From Megascapheus bottae (taxonomy: Eukaryota > Chordata > Mammalia > Rodentia > Geomyidae): a stretch of DNA of 64,000 nt. The stretch spans positions 496,001-560,000 of the forward strand of contig JANJXV010000153.1 in the NCBI GenBank assembly GCA_024803745.1, given 5' to 3'. A model generated the notes under the pieces. That model was not told where the DNA came from. It saw only the letters and a list, made by a program, of their open reading frames with translations, and ran no database searches. Made by a program: the position numbers and the translations under genes. This document shows, piece by piece, positions 1 to 10,024 of this stretch (its first letter is position 1; the number at the start of each line of letters is the position of its first letter).

Positions 1-330
1 GTGAGGGGTGGTTATTTCTCCCATGCTGGGTGGCCTGATAGCTATGGAACAGATCTCTCCTTAGCTACCACAGTCAGTGGCTGCTCTCCATCTAGGGTTA
101 GGGCACCTGCTCAGCCATCAGGACACCCCATGCAGGACAGAGGCCTACAATTCAGATGGCAGCACAGGGGTGACGATGATCTCACCGTAGCCCTAGTTAC
201 ATGGCTGTCCCTGCATACAGGACAGGATGAGCTGGGGGAAGATGTTCTCTGTGTTTTTCCACAGCCTATCCCGGCCTCTTCTTGTGTCTGATTAGACCAA
301 GAGAGTACCAGGTTCCCTCTCATAGTCCTG

Positions 331-452
331 GTTCTTTTTCTTTTACAGTCATGAGGCTTGAACTCAGGTCCTGGGTACTGTCCCTGAGCTCTTTTGCTCA
401 AGGTTGATGCTCTACCATTTGAACCATAGTGCCATTTCCAGCTTTTCCTTTT
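331..452 (-). repeat. SINE fragment, Geo monomer, antisense
   Basis: Reads on the minus strand as the Geo right monomer (CAAATGGTAGAGC ... GAGTTCAAGCC-type B box) with an A-rich tail at the left end. Copy B has it at 40919-41039. Confidence 0.75.
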
Positions 453-869
453 CATGTGGATCTCTGATATGTCCAGTGCTGTGCCTGCAGGGAGGCACTC
501 ACCCCACAGACAGAGCCACCTCTGCCGTGACTGTGACTGCCCACAACCCTCACACCCACTCCTTGCACACCCCTCGACTCCAGTTTTAGCTCCTCTTGGA
601 CTGGGTGTCCAGCCTACCCCTACCTACGCTCACAAAGGGTCTACAATTGTCTTCAAAGGGTCCTTTCTTCTGCCACCCAGAGTACAGACTGTGCACATCT
701 TGATGATCACAGAGCTCAAAGCCAAAGTCTGAGATGCAGAAGTGGGTGACCCAGTAGCTGCACAGGGCCCATGGATCATCCTGTGCATCCCCCAGCCTGT
801 GACTTCCCCCACCCCCTTGGCAGGGAAGCTCCATGCCCACATCCTGATCCCTGGTCCCCTCCAATTCCA

Positions 870-1043
870 TTCTCCCTTGGATTTTGCAGACTGTCTACCA
901 TCAGGATCTAAAATTCTATTCATCACTTTATGTCCTTATCACTGACTTGCTACTTTGGCAGGATCTCCCCGTGCCTGGAGAGTGGGCATTTCATGTACTC
1001 TCTGTGGAGAAGTTGCCCCAGGAAAAGAAATATGCACTTCATG
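870..1043 (+). pseudogene. Possible RasGEF-domain fragment of a RalGDS-like gene (tentative)
   Basis: Read on the plus strand, 876-955 gives a tryptophan-isoleucine pair. Ten codons after that tryptophan comes LKFYSSLYVL, which lines up with the LKNFSSLYAIL segment of the RalGDS-family catalytic domain at the same spacing. An AG acceptor-like site precedes 961, and CATGTGAGTG resembles a donor at about 1044. The residues after the acceptor do not align convincingly. The gene order is also unexpected, because the N-terminal REM pieces lie downstream at 4871 and 6014; this piece could belong to a neighbouring gene copy. The copy-B equivalent is at about 41457-41631. The assignment rests on one short motif. 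Confidence 0.25.
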
Positions 1044-1119
1044 TGAGTGTAGGACAGGGCAGGGGGGCTCCCTAGGATCACAAGCCACAGGAGGGGTGCA
1101 GATGGGGGAATGCTAGGGG

Positions 1120-1600
1120 CCCCAGGGTACAGTGGGAGTTAGGGCACAGTTGGTTCCTTCTGCAGGGTTGACACCGCTTCCCAAACCCAACAGAATGAGG
1201 TTCACATTACAGATGTCAGAGACAGTGCAGATTGCCATTGGGCCCAGGGGTCACTGTCACCCCCAGATGCTGGCTGCATGCTGGGATGCACGCAGAGATG
1301 TTTTCAAGATCAGATAATGAGGATGTTGCAGGGTGTAACCATTCTTTTCAGATGGCTCTCTAGCTCTCTTGAGCTTCATCTCTATCTTTGGCTTTTTCTT
1401 GGCAGTTAACTGGAAATGAGAGTTTCATGGACTTTCCTTTCTTGTCTGGCTTCAAACAGAAGCTATGCACAATTTTCAAACCATACCCTACTGAACAAGG
1501 GAAGCTTGATCTGGTGCTTAACTCAGTTGCACTTTGGCTCCGTTTGCTATGCCTCACGGGAGGGGGCTCATCATTTGTAGACTAAGATCTCATGACCTTC
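1120..1600 (+). other. Unassigned stretch with splice-like motifs
   Basis: Two pyrimidine-rich tracts ending in CAG (at about 1166 and 1404) are followed by open stretches of 45-60 codons. The same arrangement is kept in copy B (41708-42188). I recognise no protein family, and the open frames are short enough to arise by chance. Confidence 0.3.
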
Positions 1601-2242
1601 AAAGCCAAATGCTACCTGAAAGTTCAGGGTCCCAGCCTATGTGTTGGGCCGGGGTGAATACATTCTCTGTTATGCTGGGTCATCAACCCATGTTTTAAGC
1701 TGGAAGTAGGCAGTGCCACATTTGATAAGAACATCTGCCAGAGATTGTCACCTCATGAAAGCAGATTCTAAATTTGTATTCCATTTCCTGTGGTGGAGAA
1801 ATCCCCTCCAAGTTAGACAGGCTCACATCCACCTGCAGGTCACACACCGAATGCACCCTTGAGTGTCCTCATGGTATTGGGATCTAAGTTTGTAGGGAAT
1901 GCTGGTTTAGTCCATGAATTAGCTGGACAAGTGATGACAAACGTGTTGTGGATTAATATGAGAACAATTTAAGAAGCCCGGGAGGAGCATCAACCTGACC
2001 CTCTGTGGTGCTATAAATCTGATAGGATGTTCCAGACTGAGAAACAATCACATGGCTTTGTGTTTGGCATCCAGACAAGTGAGTGCATGCCTTAGCTGTC
2101 AGCCAATACAGAGGAGGACATGAATAAGTGGGTGGAAAGCATCTGTCAGACCGCTGTCTGGGGGCAGGTTGAGAGAACATAGGAAGGTAGATACCATGGC
2201 TGTGGTGGGCCCAAAAAAAAGGGTAAAAGAGGCAAAGGAACC

Positions 2243-2436
2243 AGGTACTGGTAGCTCAAGACTGTCATCCTAGCTACTCAGGAGTTTGAGATCTGAGGAT
2301 CACAATTCAAAGCCAGCCCAGGACAGAAACTCCATGAGACTCTTATCTGCAATAAACTACTGAATGCAAGAAGCTCAAGCTCAGTGACAGCATCCAGGCC
2401 TAGCGTTCAAAACCGAGGACTGGCAGAAAAAAGTAT
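2243..2436 (+). repeat. SINE, 7SL/B1-like head plus Geo-type tail
   Basis: The head has a TCCTAGCTACTCAGGAG core and a GGATCAC motif typical of 7SL-derived SINEs. The tail has CTCAAGCTCAGTGACAGC and a GTTCAAAAC box. Copy B has it at 42830-43018. Confidence 0.8.
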
Positions 2437-3513
2437 CAAAGGACAAGAAGCTGGCCAAAAGTTAGAGGGACTCTATCTTGACAAACAATACAATGGTAAG
2501 TTGCACTCAGAAGACTTGCACAAAATCTGGAAATGCCTGAGACCTATCTATGTATGTTTCCTGTTTGTCTAAATACATATGTTTATGCATTTATATATTA
2601 GTATAGAGAGACAGATCAATACGTATGAATATACATATATACATAGCCAGACACTTATGGGTGGGTGGTATACTGTGTGAGAGTTTGTGTTTGTGTTTTG
2701 TGGATGGCTATCTCTGTTTAAGAAAAATAGAAAATATGTAAATATCTTTAAAAAAACTTGGTAAAATATAGAGAGACATAAGCCCTTGAGGGAATCTGAA
2801 ATGACAAGATTATTCACAGGCACGTTTATCCTTATGGATTCCTCAGCAAGTTTTAATTTTTTCATTATTTTCTTTCTTTTTTTGAACCAGTGCTAAGGAT
2901 TTCTCTCAGGGACCAGGTGCTGCCAATTACTAATTTTCTCATGGCTGGTACAAGAGGAACTGAGCCACAGTTCCACTTTTGCCTTATTTATTCGTGCTTA
3001 ACTGAAGGTAAAGATTTCTATCAGTGACTTTCTTTCAGTGGCTGGATTCTAACGAGGATCCCCAGACCTCAGCCTTCTCTATAGCTACAATTAAAAATAT
3101 GAGAACCCAGCACTGGGTTCCAATGCACAGGGCAAGAAATTGAGTGAATCTCTCAACTTCAATTAGCTATCATAAGCTAGAAGTGAAAGACCAATACCTT
3201 TGCGGAAAAGATGCTGAGGGTTATCACACAGGCCCTATGAGTAAGCCCTAAACCCTGTACACATGTGTGCATGCACACATTGGCAGATACACACACACAT
3301 GCACACACACAATATCTCAGGCAATATTGTATTTTGAATTAATATCCAAAGATTGGACAACAGGATAGCAAGTAATAAAATCTGTTTTTCTTGTCTACAT
3401 TGAGGGAAAGGGATAAGTCACAAGATGCAGAAGCGAAGAATTCAGAGGCAAATGCTGTGAGTGAATAACTTGTAAAAAGCACATTTCTTTTCTTTTCTTT
3501 TCTTTTGTTTTTT

Positions 3514-3702
3514 CTGCCATTCCTGGGGCTTGAACTCAGGGCCTGAGCACTGCTCTTGGCTTTTCCCAAGTCTAGCCCTCTGCCACTTGAGCCACATTGC
3601 CATATGGATTTTTATATCTGTGTGATATTAAGGACTCAAACCTAGATCTTCATGGATGCTAGGCAAGCACTCTACCATTGGGCCAAACTCTAAACCCCGA
3701 TA
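3514..3702 (-). repeat. IDL-Geo SINE, antisense
   Basis: The minus strand reads an ID-like left part (TGGTAGAGTGCTTGCCTAGC) and then a Geo part ending GCCCCAGGAATGGCAG. The copy-B equivalent is 44090-44279. Confidence 0.88.
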
Positions 3703-3929
3703 AAGTATTTATAAATAGTCATCATCATCATATCAAAATATCCTTTCTCCTACAAAGAATGAACACTTATCTATGTCTCTAAGACTTTTTTGTATGTCAC
3801 CAATGCTTCTGTGATTTTCCCACTTGCATTTTTACAGATGACAGCACAGATATTCATCAGGAAGAAAAATAGATTACGATACAGAAATCTAACAACGTCC
3901 TAGTAGATTGAAGTGAAAAATATGTGCAA

Positions 3930-4122
3930 GATGGCCTGGGTGTTTCATCTATTTGTAGAGTGCTGGGCTACCACACAAAAAGACTCCGGTTTGATTCTGC
4001 AGTACCATATACATAGAAAACGCTGGAAGTGGTGCTGTGGCTTGGTGGGACAGCTATAGCCTAAAGAAAGCCTAAGAACAATGGTCAGGGTCTGAGGTCA
4101 AGTCCCAGGACTAGCAAAAAAA
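3930..4122 (+). repeat. IDL-Geo SINE
   Basis: ID-like part (GTAGAGTGCTGGGCTACC ... ACATAGAAAA) followed by a Geo part (GGAAGTGGTGCTGTGGCT ... CCCAGGACTAG). Confidence 0.88.
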
Positions 4123-4489
4123 TGGTGCAAGAGGCAAAATGCAAGCTGAGAAGGCACTGTGAAGCAAAATGTCTTGTGAAGGGTAAGGGGAATAGTGACA
4201 GTTAACTTTGGATCTTACCTAAGAAAGGCTCCTTGAGCCTGAGACCAGGCTAGCACTTATGCCTAGTTAATGACTTGGGATTTGAACAAAAAGGTGTGCT
4301 GTTTACTACATCCATATGTGAGGTGGGAAGGGAGATTCAGCCTCCAGTATGCCTTTTGGGAGGTCTTCTGTGAGCAAGGAGCTTTGGTCATTGGGCCTTG
4401 AAAGGTGACCCTACCTCCCTCACAATAGAACACAATATGGAACCCTGGTAACCAAGCCACAGTATGTGACAACCAGCTCAAGCCAGCTC

Positions 4490-4711
4490 CCTTGGCCTGT
4501 GGCTCAGGAACCAGAAAGAGGTTGCTGTGCTGTTGCCAAAGGTCAGGTGGCTCGTATCTCAGTCATGAGAGATATGGATCTCTCACTTGAAGAAGTAGAT
4601 GCTGGATCAGTGCCAAGCCAAAATTCCAGTATATCAGGCATTTCTCTAGGAAGAAAGCCAGGAAACTCCAGGGCAACTCAGATGAGGTATATTGAGAGGA
4701 AACCTATTTGA
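4490..4711 (+). pseudogene. Coding-like remnant upstream of the REM exons (unidentified)
   Basis: An open stretch of about 74 codons runs up to a stop at 4709-4711. It contains a cysteine-rich CCAVAKGQ-type segment and a run of Ser/Leu/Glu residues. Related open stretches occur in copy B (45066-45287) and in the older inverted arms (16726-16541 and 53985-53728, minus strand), where parts of the reading frame survive despite many base changes. That four-fold presence and its place just upstream of the REM exon suggest an upstream exon of the same RalGDS-like gene. I cannot match it to a known domain, so the identity is open. Confidence 0.35.
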
Positions 4712-4870
4712 ACCCATCATCCTGCCCACAAACTACAACCTTCTTGTGTGCTTTCAAGTGACTCTACTGAGATTAGAGTGTGTCATTTCCAATCTACTCT
4801 ATTCCAATTCCTCAGTGTGAAGACTGGTCCCATTCCTACGTTTGAAATATCCACTGTTTTGCCAACATAG

Positions 4871-5062
4871 TGTGATGGTAAGTCAGCTCAGACTCTGAAT
4901 GAGCCTTGTAACCTATGGATCCTGGAGGAAGGCCTGTTGGAGATGCTGCTGACAAAGCTGATCCCTGCCTACCAGAAAGGTGATCTCATATGTGGGAAAC
5001 TTCCTGCACAATTTCAAATAGTGGAGGACAATTTAGTAGTTGCTGGAAATTCTCTTGAAAAA
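4871..5062 (+). pseudogene. RalGDS-like REM-domain exon 1, copy A (decayed)
   Basis: The plus-strand frame beginning after a stop at 4868 reads a KSAQTLNEPC segment, then GLLEMLLTKLIPAYQKGD. This resembles the start of the Ras-exchanger N-terminal (REM) domain of RalGDS proteins, where a basic/hydrophobic helix is followed by 'LIPAF..GD..YV..FL'. In copy A a 4-base deletion near 4987 breaks the frame. Copies B and C retain GDLFYVGNFLHNFK at that point and then continue as WRTM..LLEILL, which fits the family's 'T..Q.VLDLL' helix, but interrupted by TAG codons. A donor-like GTGAGT follows at 5063. REM domains stabilise the catalytic RasGEF domain that activates Ral GTPases. With stops and a frameshift this copy cannot encode a functional domain. 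Confidence 0.65.
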
Positions 5063-5499
5063 GTGAGTGTTCCCCCTTCAAACCCAGGTTTGCTCACCCC
5101 TCCTGGCCAAGCCTTGGAATACTTGGCTCCTCTCTGAGCCTGTTTGGTTCACTGGGGTGTTCACAGGGGAGCTAAGCATGATACAAGTGCCCAAACTACT
5201 TCATTAAGACTGGGACACCATGCCATTTCATTTCCCTCACAAGCTACTGGAGTCTCAACAGTGTGCTTACTGAGAAGTTGGATTTCAGGCATGAGTAAGT
5301 GGCTCCCAACTGCAGCCCTCACCTAGGTGACATCCTAGGAAATCCCATTTCCCAGTAAGAAATGAGGTGTCAGTACTAATGGCGGAGGCCTGTGAAATAC
5401 TGGAGTCAGAGGAAAAGCTGGGGGCTGAATCACTTTTGAGCCATCAGGGAGGGATTGTGATAGCTTTGCCTGTTAGAACCTGAAAGCATTTACATTTTG

Positions 5500-5722
5500 G
5501 TGTGTGGTCCAGTGCTGCCACTTGAACCTGAACCCAGGTCTAAATGCCATCCGTTTGGTGTTCAAAAATTAGCACTGTACCATTTGAGTCATAGGTCAAG
5601 TTCTGGCTCTTTGCTGCCTAATTGAAGACAAGTGCCTTTAGACTTTTACTGACTAGACTGGCTTTCCCCTGTGATCTTCAGAGCTCAGCCTGCTGGGTGG
5701 ATAAGATTAGAGGAATGAGCAT
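5500..5722 (-). repeat. SINE, 7SL-head/Geo type, antisense (copy A)
   Basis: Degenerate antisense copy. The minus strand contains CTCAAATGGTACAGTGCTA and GGGTTCAGGTTCAAGTGGCAG, with a head resembling GCAGGCTGAGCTCTGA. Confidence 0.7.
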
Positions 5723-6013
5723 TTAGTTCTTTATTTAGAGCATTCACTTATTGATTTATTTAGAGCATTTACTTAGTTAATTTAAGGTGCGTTTACTTTG
5801 GACAGATGCATAGAGGCCTCTCTCAGAAGCTTCTGGAAGTGGGGTTTAAAAGTCATCCGGTTCGCGAGTGTCTCTTACCCCCCTCCCAGCACATAAGTGC
5901 ACATCTCTGCAGGACAGCCACAGCATTAGAGTCCTGCAAGAAAGGGACTTTGGTAGAAGGCTCAGGATGGAGAGAGAAGGCTCTCACTTTCCTTGTACCG
6001 AATGTGCCCACAG

Positions 6014-6206
6014 CATCATGTGTCCCATCTATACAATGTGAATGGACTTCTACCCGAGTGATTTCTACGAGTTCAAGAACTGCCACACCCTGACACAACT
6101 CAAGCTCTATATGAGGCTCCACATGTCGGCTTTGGACCTGCTCTTCTAAACACATACTTTTTGACCAGCTGGAGGAATGTGCGACCAGTAAGACCAAGAA
6201 AAAGTA
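6014..6206 (+). pseudogene. RalGDS-like REM-domain exon 2, copy A (decayed)
   Basis: After a pyrimidine-rich tract and CAG at 6011-6013, the frame reads a short hydrophobic stretch, an in-frame TGA where the family has tryptophan, then MDFYPSDFYEFKNCHTLTQL and KLYMRLHM. This matches the RalGDS REM pattern 'W.D.Y..DF..P....L..L..Y..L.MPGSDLE'. A TAA interrupts the frame at 6148, and a shifted frame continues as HILFDQLEECATSKTKKK, matching the family's 'AH.LL.QLE' ending. It lies 950 bases downstream of REM exon 1, in the correct order and strand, so the two are plausibly exons of one gene. The stops are also in the other copies, so decay preceded duplication. Confidence 0.65.
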
Positions 6207-6652
6207 GAAGTCCTGGTGTGGGTGCCTCAGAGCCTGTGAGTAGGAAGCTCATGTGGTCTAGATATTGGTTGGCCCTTACTTCTACAGAGCTTGGCAAAAT
6301 GCCCTTTATGGGTGGTGTCACCCAGGTAATGTCTGTCCTCTGAATTGACTCGGGAATAAGCACTCATTAGAAAGACCCTACACCTCCTCAGTGTTCAGTC
6401 CAAACTCCAGTTCTACAGGTTCCTCCATTAGATCCTCATGGAAGTTGAGTGACACTTCAACTTGCAGAGTCCACTCTGTCCACTCTGTACCTATTTCCAT
6501 TCTTAGGTTTGGGTCATCATGGAAGAGCTTATCCTGAACTCCGGATGAAAAACCCACCAATGGAGCTGGTGACTGATGGAGAATGAGAATCATCACTGCA
6601 CTCCAGAAAGCATGGGCCTTCTGTAGAAATTACCAAACAGGTTTAGAGTCCT

Positions 6653-7178
6653 GTGGATATACCTTTTGCTCTGAACCCCATGTGTGACACAGTTGAACCT
6701 GCAGATACTATGGAGGAAGAAAAAGAGCAGCCAGATTTCCTTCCGTTTCCTTTCACACTCCACCCAGAGTCAGTCCATCTTAGTCAGAGTAACACTCCAC
6801 TTATTGTGCAAGCTGAAGGGGCACACGCTGGGCTCATGGAAAATGTCCCCATGGGAAGCAGCAAGTGTACTCTCAATACTGGATTCATTGGAGGAAAATG
6901 AATCCATCCTCACAGAATATCCAGACCCATCCATCTCGCTAAAAGAGACTCAATCTCCATTCGACAAACCAGAATCCTTCCCCCTCTTAACTCAGGAAGG
7001 ACATTGTTTTTCTCATGAGGAAGGAGACCCTTTTGAGGACTCTGAAGTAGAATTACTGTCTGAAGGCAACTTGGAGGCCAGTCTGGATTTAGAGCTTCCC
7101 TGTCCCCTTCCTAAAAAGACATCTCTTTATCTTGCCCTCATGATTCTTGTCAAGTATTCATTGTATTTACTTTGCTAA
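6653..7178 (+). other. Overlapping open reading frames, unidentified, copy A
   Basis: Two plus-strand frames are open here: 6653-6901 (82 codons) and 6684-7178 (164 codons). The longer one is rich in Glu, Ser and Pro, with a DPSISLKETQSPF-type acidic segment, and ends in a hydrophobic stretch (LYLALMILVKYSLYLLC). A third frame at 7172-7477 begins with another hydrophobic stretch. The pattern resembles a frame-shifted remnant of one protein with an acidic region and a C-terminal membrane segment. I do not recognise the family. No LTRs, gag or pol sequences flank it, so a viral origin is not supported. Copy C preserves all frames; copy B lacks the region. Confidence 0.35.
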
Positions 7179-7596
7179 CTATTAAACTCTCATTGTTAAT
7201 ATTATGGTGTGCAGTTCTTCAGTGCTTATTATACTGTGTTTTATTTTCCACTTATAATGTGAGACCTCAGACACATAGGTCCTGGATGGGCCAAAAACCA
7301 GACAGGCCTGGTCCCATAGAAGACAACCTTACTGGATATACAGGGAACTATGAAATGCATGGAATCACCAGGAATCCAGGCCAGGCCTCCATGGAAAGAC
7401 AAGTCAGCTACCAAAGCTTAAGGACAGAGCAGATGTCTGGAAATGTGTTTTGTCAATCGGGAGAAGTGCCAGAGTAACTGTAATATTATGTGGGACTCTG
7501 TTCTGTGAGTTCAAGTCTGTTTATATATCCATTGTGTTTTGTACAAATATTTAAGAAAATTAAAACTCCACAATAGCATCAAAAATCTACTTTGGC

Positions 7597-7785
7597 TTTG
7601 AATGTTGCCTAGTTGTAGAGTGCTCGCCTAGTATACAAGAAGACCTTGATTCAATTCCTCGGCACTGAATACACAGAAAAAGTAGATTGGGCACTGTGGC
7701 TCAGGTGTCAGAGTGCCACCCTTGAACAAATATGGCCAAGGACAGTTCCTGGTCCATCAGTTCAAGCCCCAGGACTAGCCAAACA
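7597..7785 (+). repeat. IDL-Geo SINE (copy A)
   Basis: ID-like part with TAGAGTGCTCGCCTAG and a Geo part ending CCAGGACTAGCCAAA. Confidence 0.85.
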
Positions 7786-8366
7786 AGAAATCATACCATT
7801 TCCCACACATTTGGAAACAAATCTGTTTTATCTAACCCTACTTCTTTTTTGCCAGTCCAGGGTGTGTGCCACCAAGCCAAACTACTGGCCCCCAACCTTA
7901 CTATTTTTAATCATTTAATTTTTTTACATAATCATATTTCATGCTGTCTGTATTAATACCATAAACAGTACTCTTAGTGTAATAATGTTAAAGGTAAAAC
8001 ATAAGAAATTAATAACTAAAATTCCTTTTTTTATTATTTTTATAGCATTACTACAATTTTATGAGAAAAATTACCTAGAATGTTTATTTTAGAGTTCAAG
8101 TAATCCATTTTGATAAATATATCATCCTACATCATTTATTTGAACACATTTTAAACTATTTTTTTCAGGAATGAAAATACATATATATTTGTTATAATTG
8201 AAATTTATGACTTGGGGGGAAGGGAAAGAGAAAACGGGGAAGGGGGTAACAGTGTTTACAAGAAATGTACTCATTACATATGTAAGAGCAATCTCTTTGT
8301 ATATCACCTTGACAACAAATTTTTTGAAAAGTACAATAAGTTTCTATGTCTACTTTAGACAGAATT

Positions 8367-8568
8367 TTTTTTGCCAGTACTGGGGTTAGACTCAGGACCT
8401 GAGCACGATCCTTGTTTTTGTTTTTGTTTATTCTTAAGGCGCAAGTTCTATCACATGTGCCACAGCAGCACTTTTATCTTTTTTTATCTATGTTGTGCTG
8501 AGGAATTGATCCTGGGTCTTCATTCATGCTCGGCAAGAACTCTTCCACTAGGCTTAACTTATGGCCCC
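8367..8568 (-). repeat. IDL-Geo SINE, antisense (copy A)
   Basis: Poly-T at the left end, then antisense Geo (CAGTACTGGGGTTAGACTCA) and antisense ID (CAAGAACTCTTCCACTAGG). The element includes an internal (TTTTTG)n tract. Confidence 0.8.
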
Positions 8569-8659
8569 AGTGGGAAGGAAGTTTTCCATAAAATATGTAG
8601 GAAATATGTACACTTAGGAAAAGCCATCAAAAATAGAAGAAAAATTATATACTTAGATA

Positions 8660-8812
8660 ACGACATGCCAGTATTATGGCAGATCTCTGTAATTCTAGCT
8701 TCAAGAGTGGCCTATTTGGACCGGGAGTTGGCTGGCTGAAGTAAAGTGCTATCCTTGAGCAAGCCCTAGGACAGTGCTCTGGCCATGAGTTGAAGCCATA
8801 GGAAATGCAAAA
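8660..8812 (+). repeat. SINE, degenerate 7SL-head/Geo type
   Basis: Contains CTGTAATTCTAGCTTC in the head and CTTGAGCAAGCCCTAGGACAG in the Geo part. The copy-C junction falls inside this SINE (8800 matches 60035). Confidence 0.7.
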
Positions 8813-8825
8813 AATAATAATTTAA

Positions 8826-9044
8826 TGCCCGTGACTGGTGGCTCACCCTGGTAATCCTAGGTACCCTGGAGGATCGAGGTTCAAAGATGGTCCAGGCATA
8901 AAAATCTGTGAGAATCTTATTTCCAAATAAGCCAGAAAATTCAAAATGACAATGTGCCTCAAGTGGTAGAGCTCTTGCCTTGAGCTGAAGAGCTTAAGGT
9001 AAACATCCAGGCCCAGAGTTCAAGCCCCATGAGTGAAAAAAAGA
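8826..9044 (+). repeat. SINE, 7SL/B1-like head plus Geo tail
   Basis: Starts with a TGGTGGCTCACCCTGGTAAT head. The Geo part has CTCAAGTGGTAGAGCTC and GAGTTCAAGCCCC. It ends in an A-rich tail. Confidence 0.85.
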
Positions 9045-9062
9045 AAAAGAAAGCCCTTATCT

Positions 9063-9350
9063 AAGGCTGGAGTGCACACTAGTGGTAGTTTGCTTGCCTA
9101 GTATGCACAAAGCCCTGTGTTCAATTACTCTATTCCACTTACAACAAAAAAAAAGCTGGAAATGATCTCAGAAGCTTGGGTTCTGAGGATCACAGTTCAA
9201 GCCAGGCCAGACACTAAAGTCCAGGAAACTGTTACTTCCACTTAAGCACCAGAAAACCAGAAGTGACACTGTGGCTCAAGGTGTTTAAGGTTGTAGCCTT
9301 GAGCTGAAGAGCCCAGGGACACTGCCCAGGTGCACAATTAAAGTCTTACA
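9063..9350 (+). repeat. ID-like fragment followed by a 7SL-head/Geo SINE
   Basis: 9063-9150 resembles the ID left part (GTGGTAGTTTGCTTGCCTAG). 9151-9350 is a head-truncated 7SL/Geo element whose tail runs into the GA repeat. Confidence 0.75.
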
Positions 9351-9354
9351 ACCA

Positions 9355-9363
9355 AAAGAGAGA

Positions 9364-9425
<62 letters not shown>

Positions 9426-9556
9426 GAGACAGAGAGACAGAGAGAGACAGAGACAGAGACAGAGACAGAGAGAGAGGCAGAGAGAGAGGCAGAGAGAGAG
9501 AAAGACAGGCAGACAGACAGAGACAGACAGAGACAGAGAGACAGAGACAGAGACAT
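9355..9556 (+). repeat. (AG)n/(ACAG)n microsatellite
   Basis: About 200 bases of AGAGAG interspersed with ACAG and GGCAG units, starting at the end of a SINE. Open frames across it are a by-product of the repeat. Confidence 0.97.
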
Positions 9557-9564
9557 CAAACAGT

Positions 9565-9792
9565 CAGGCACTGCTGGCTGAAGCGTGTAATTCTACCTAC
9601 TATGGAGGCTGAGATCGGAGGATCTTGGTTCAAAGCCCAAAGCCAGCCTGGACACATGTTTGTGAGACTTACATCACCAATTAACTACCAGAAACCAAAA
9701 ATGGAGCTGTAGAGGAAGAGCGCTAGCCTTGAGCTGAAGAGGTCAGGGACAGTCCAGGCCCAAAGTCCAAGCACCATGACGAATCAATAATA
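9565..9792 (+). repeat. SINE, 7SL/B1-like head plus Geo tail
   Basis: Head with GCTGAGATCGGAGGATC. The Geo part has GAGCGCTAGCCTTGAGCTG and an A-rich end. Confidence 0.85.
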
Positions 9793-9827
9793 AAAAAGAA
9801 GATAGCTAATAGTAATGATGAATAATT

Positions 9828-10024
9828 TTGGGCTGGGAGTTTGGCCTAGTGGTAGAGTGCTTGCCTAGCATGCACGAAGACCTGGGTTCAATTCCTCAAT
9901 ACCACATACATAGAAAAATGCTGGAAGTGGTGCTGAGGCTGAAGTGGTAGAGCCCTAGCCTTGAGAAAATATAAGGACAGTGCTCAGTCCCTGAGTTCAA
10001 GCCCAGGACTGGCCAAATCAAAAG
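9828..10024 (+). repeat. IDL-Geo SINE, near-complete
   Basis: One of the clearest copies. ID part: GGCCTAGTGGTAGAGTGCTT ... GTTCAATTCC. Geo part: TGGAAGTGGTGCTGAGGCT ... CCCAGGACTGGCC. A further Geo-like fragment (10025-10100) follows. Confidence 0.93.

Larger units (their letters stand above)
3380..4740 (+). repeat. Older inverted repeat, arm 1
   Basis: The reverse complement resembles 16484-17849 with clearly more substitutions and indels than the A/B/C duplications. It carries an antisense and a sense IDL-Geo SINE plus a coding-like stretch at about 4490-4711. The copy-B equivalent is at about 43957-45317. Confidence 0.85.
1..6458 (+). repeat. Segmental duplication, copy A, left segment
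   Basis: This stretch aligns colinearly with 40588-47035, with only a few differences per hundred bases in the lines compared by eye. SINEs, splice-like motifs and exon remnants are shared in the same order. The left edge is cut by the window. Similarity stops abruptly at 6458, where copy B jumps to the counterpart of 12281. Confidence 0.95.
4835..8800 (+). repeat. Source-orientation arm of a 4-kb inverted duplication
   Basis: The reverse complement of 60035-64000 matches this interval end to end. Both arms are 3966 bases long as visible here. The true length is unknown because the partner runs off the window. Confidence 0.95.

Noticed and set aside
6100..6363. Minus-strand open frame of 87 codons, also open in copies B and C
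   Set aside because: It is antisense to the REM-like exon; its openness mirrors the sense-strand composition and recent duplication.
6653..7477. Endogenous retroviral envelope remnant
   Set aside because: Despite hydrophobic segments, I found no LTRs, gag, pol or primer-binding site near it, and no recognisable envelope motif.
9338..9571. Ser/Leu-repeat open frame on the minus strand
   Set aside because: Repeat artefact of the AG/ACAG array.
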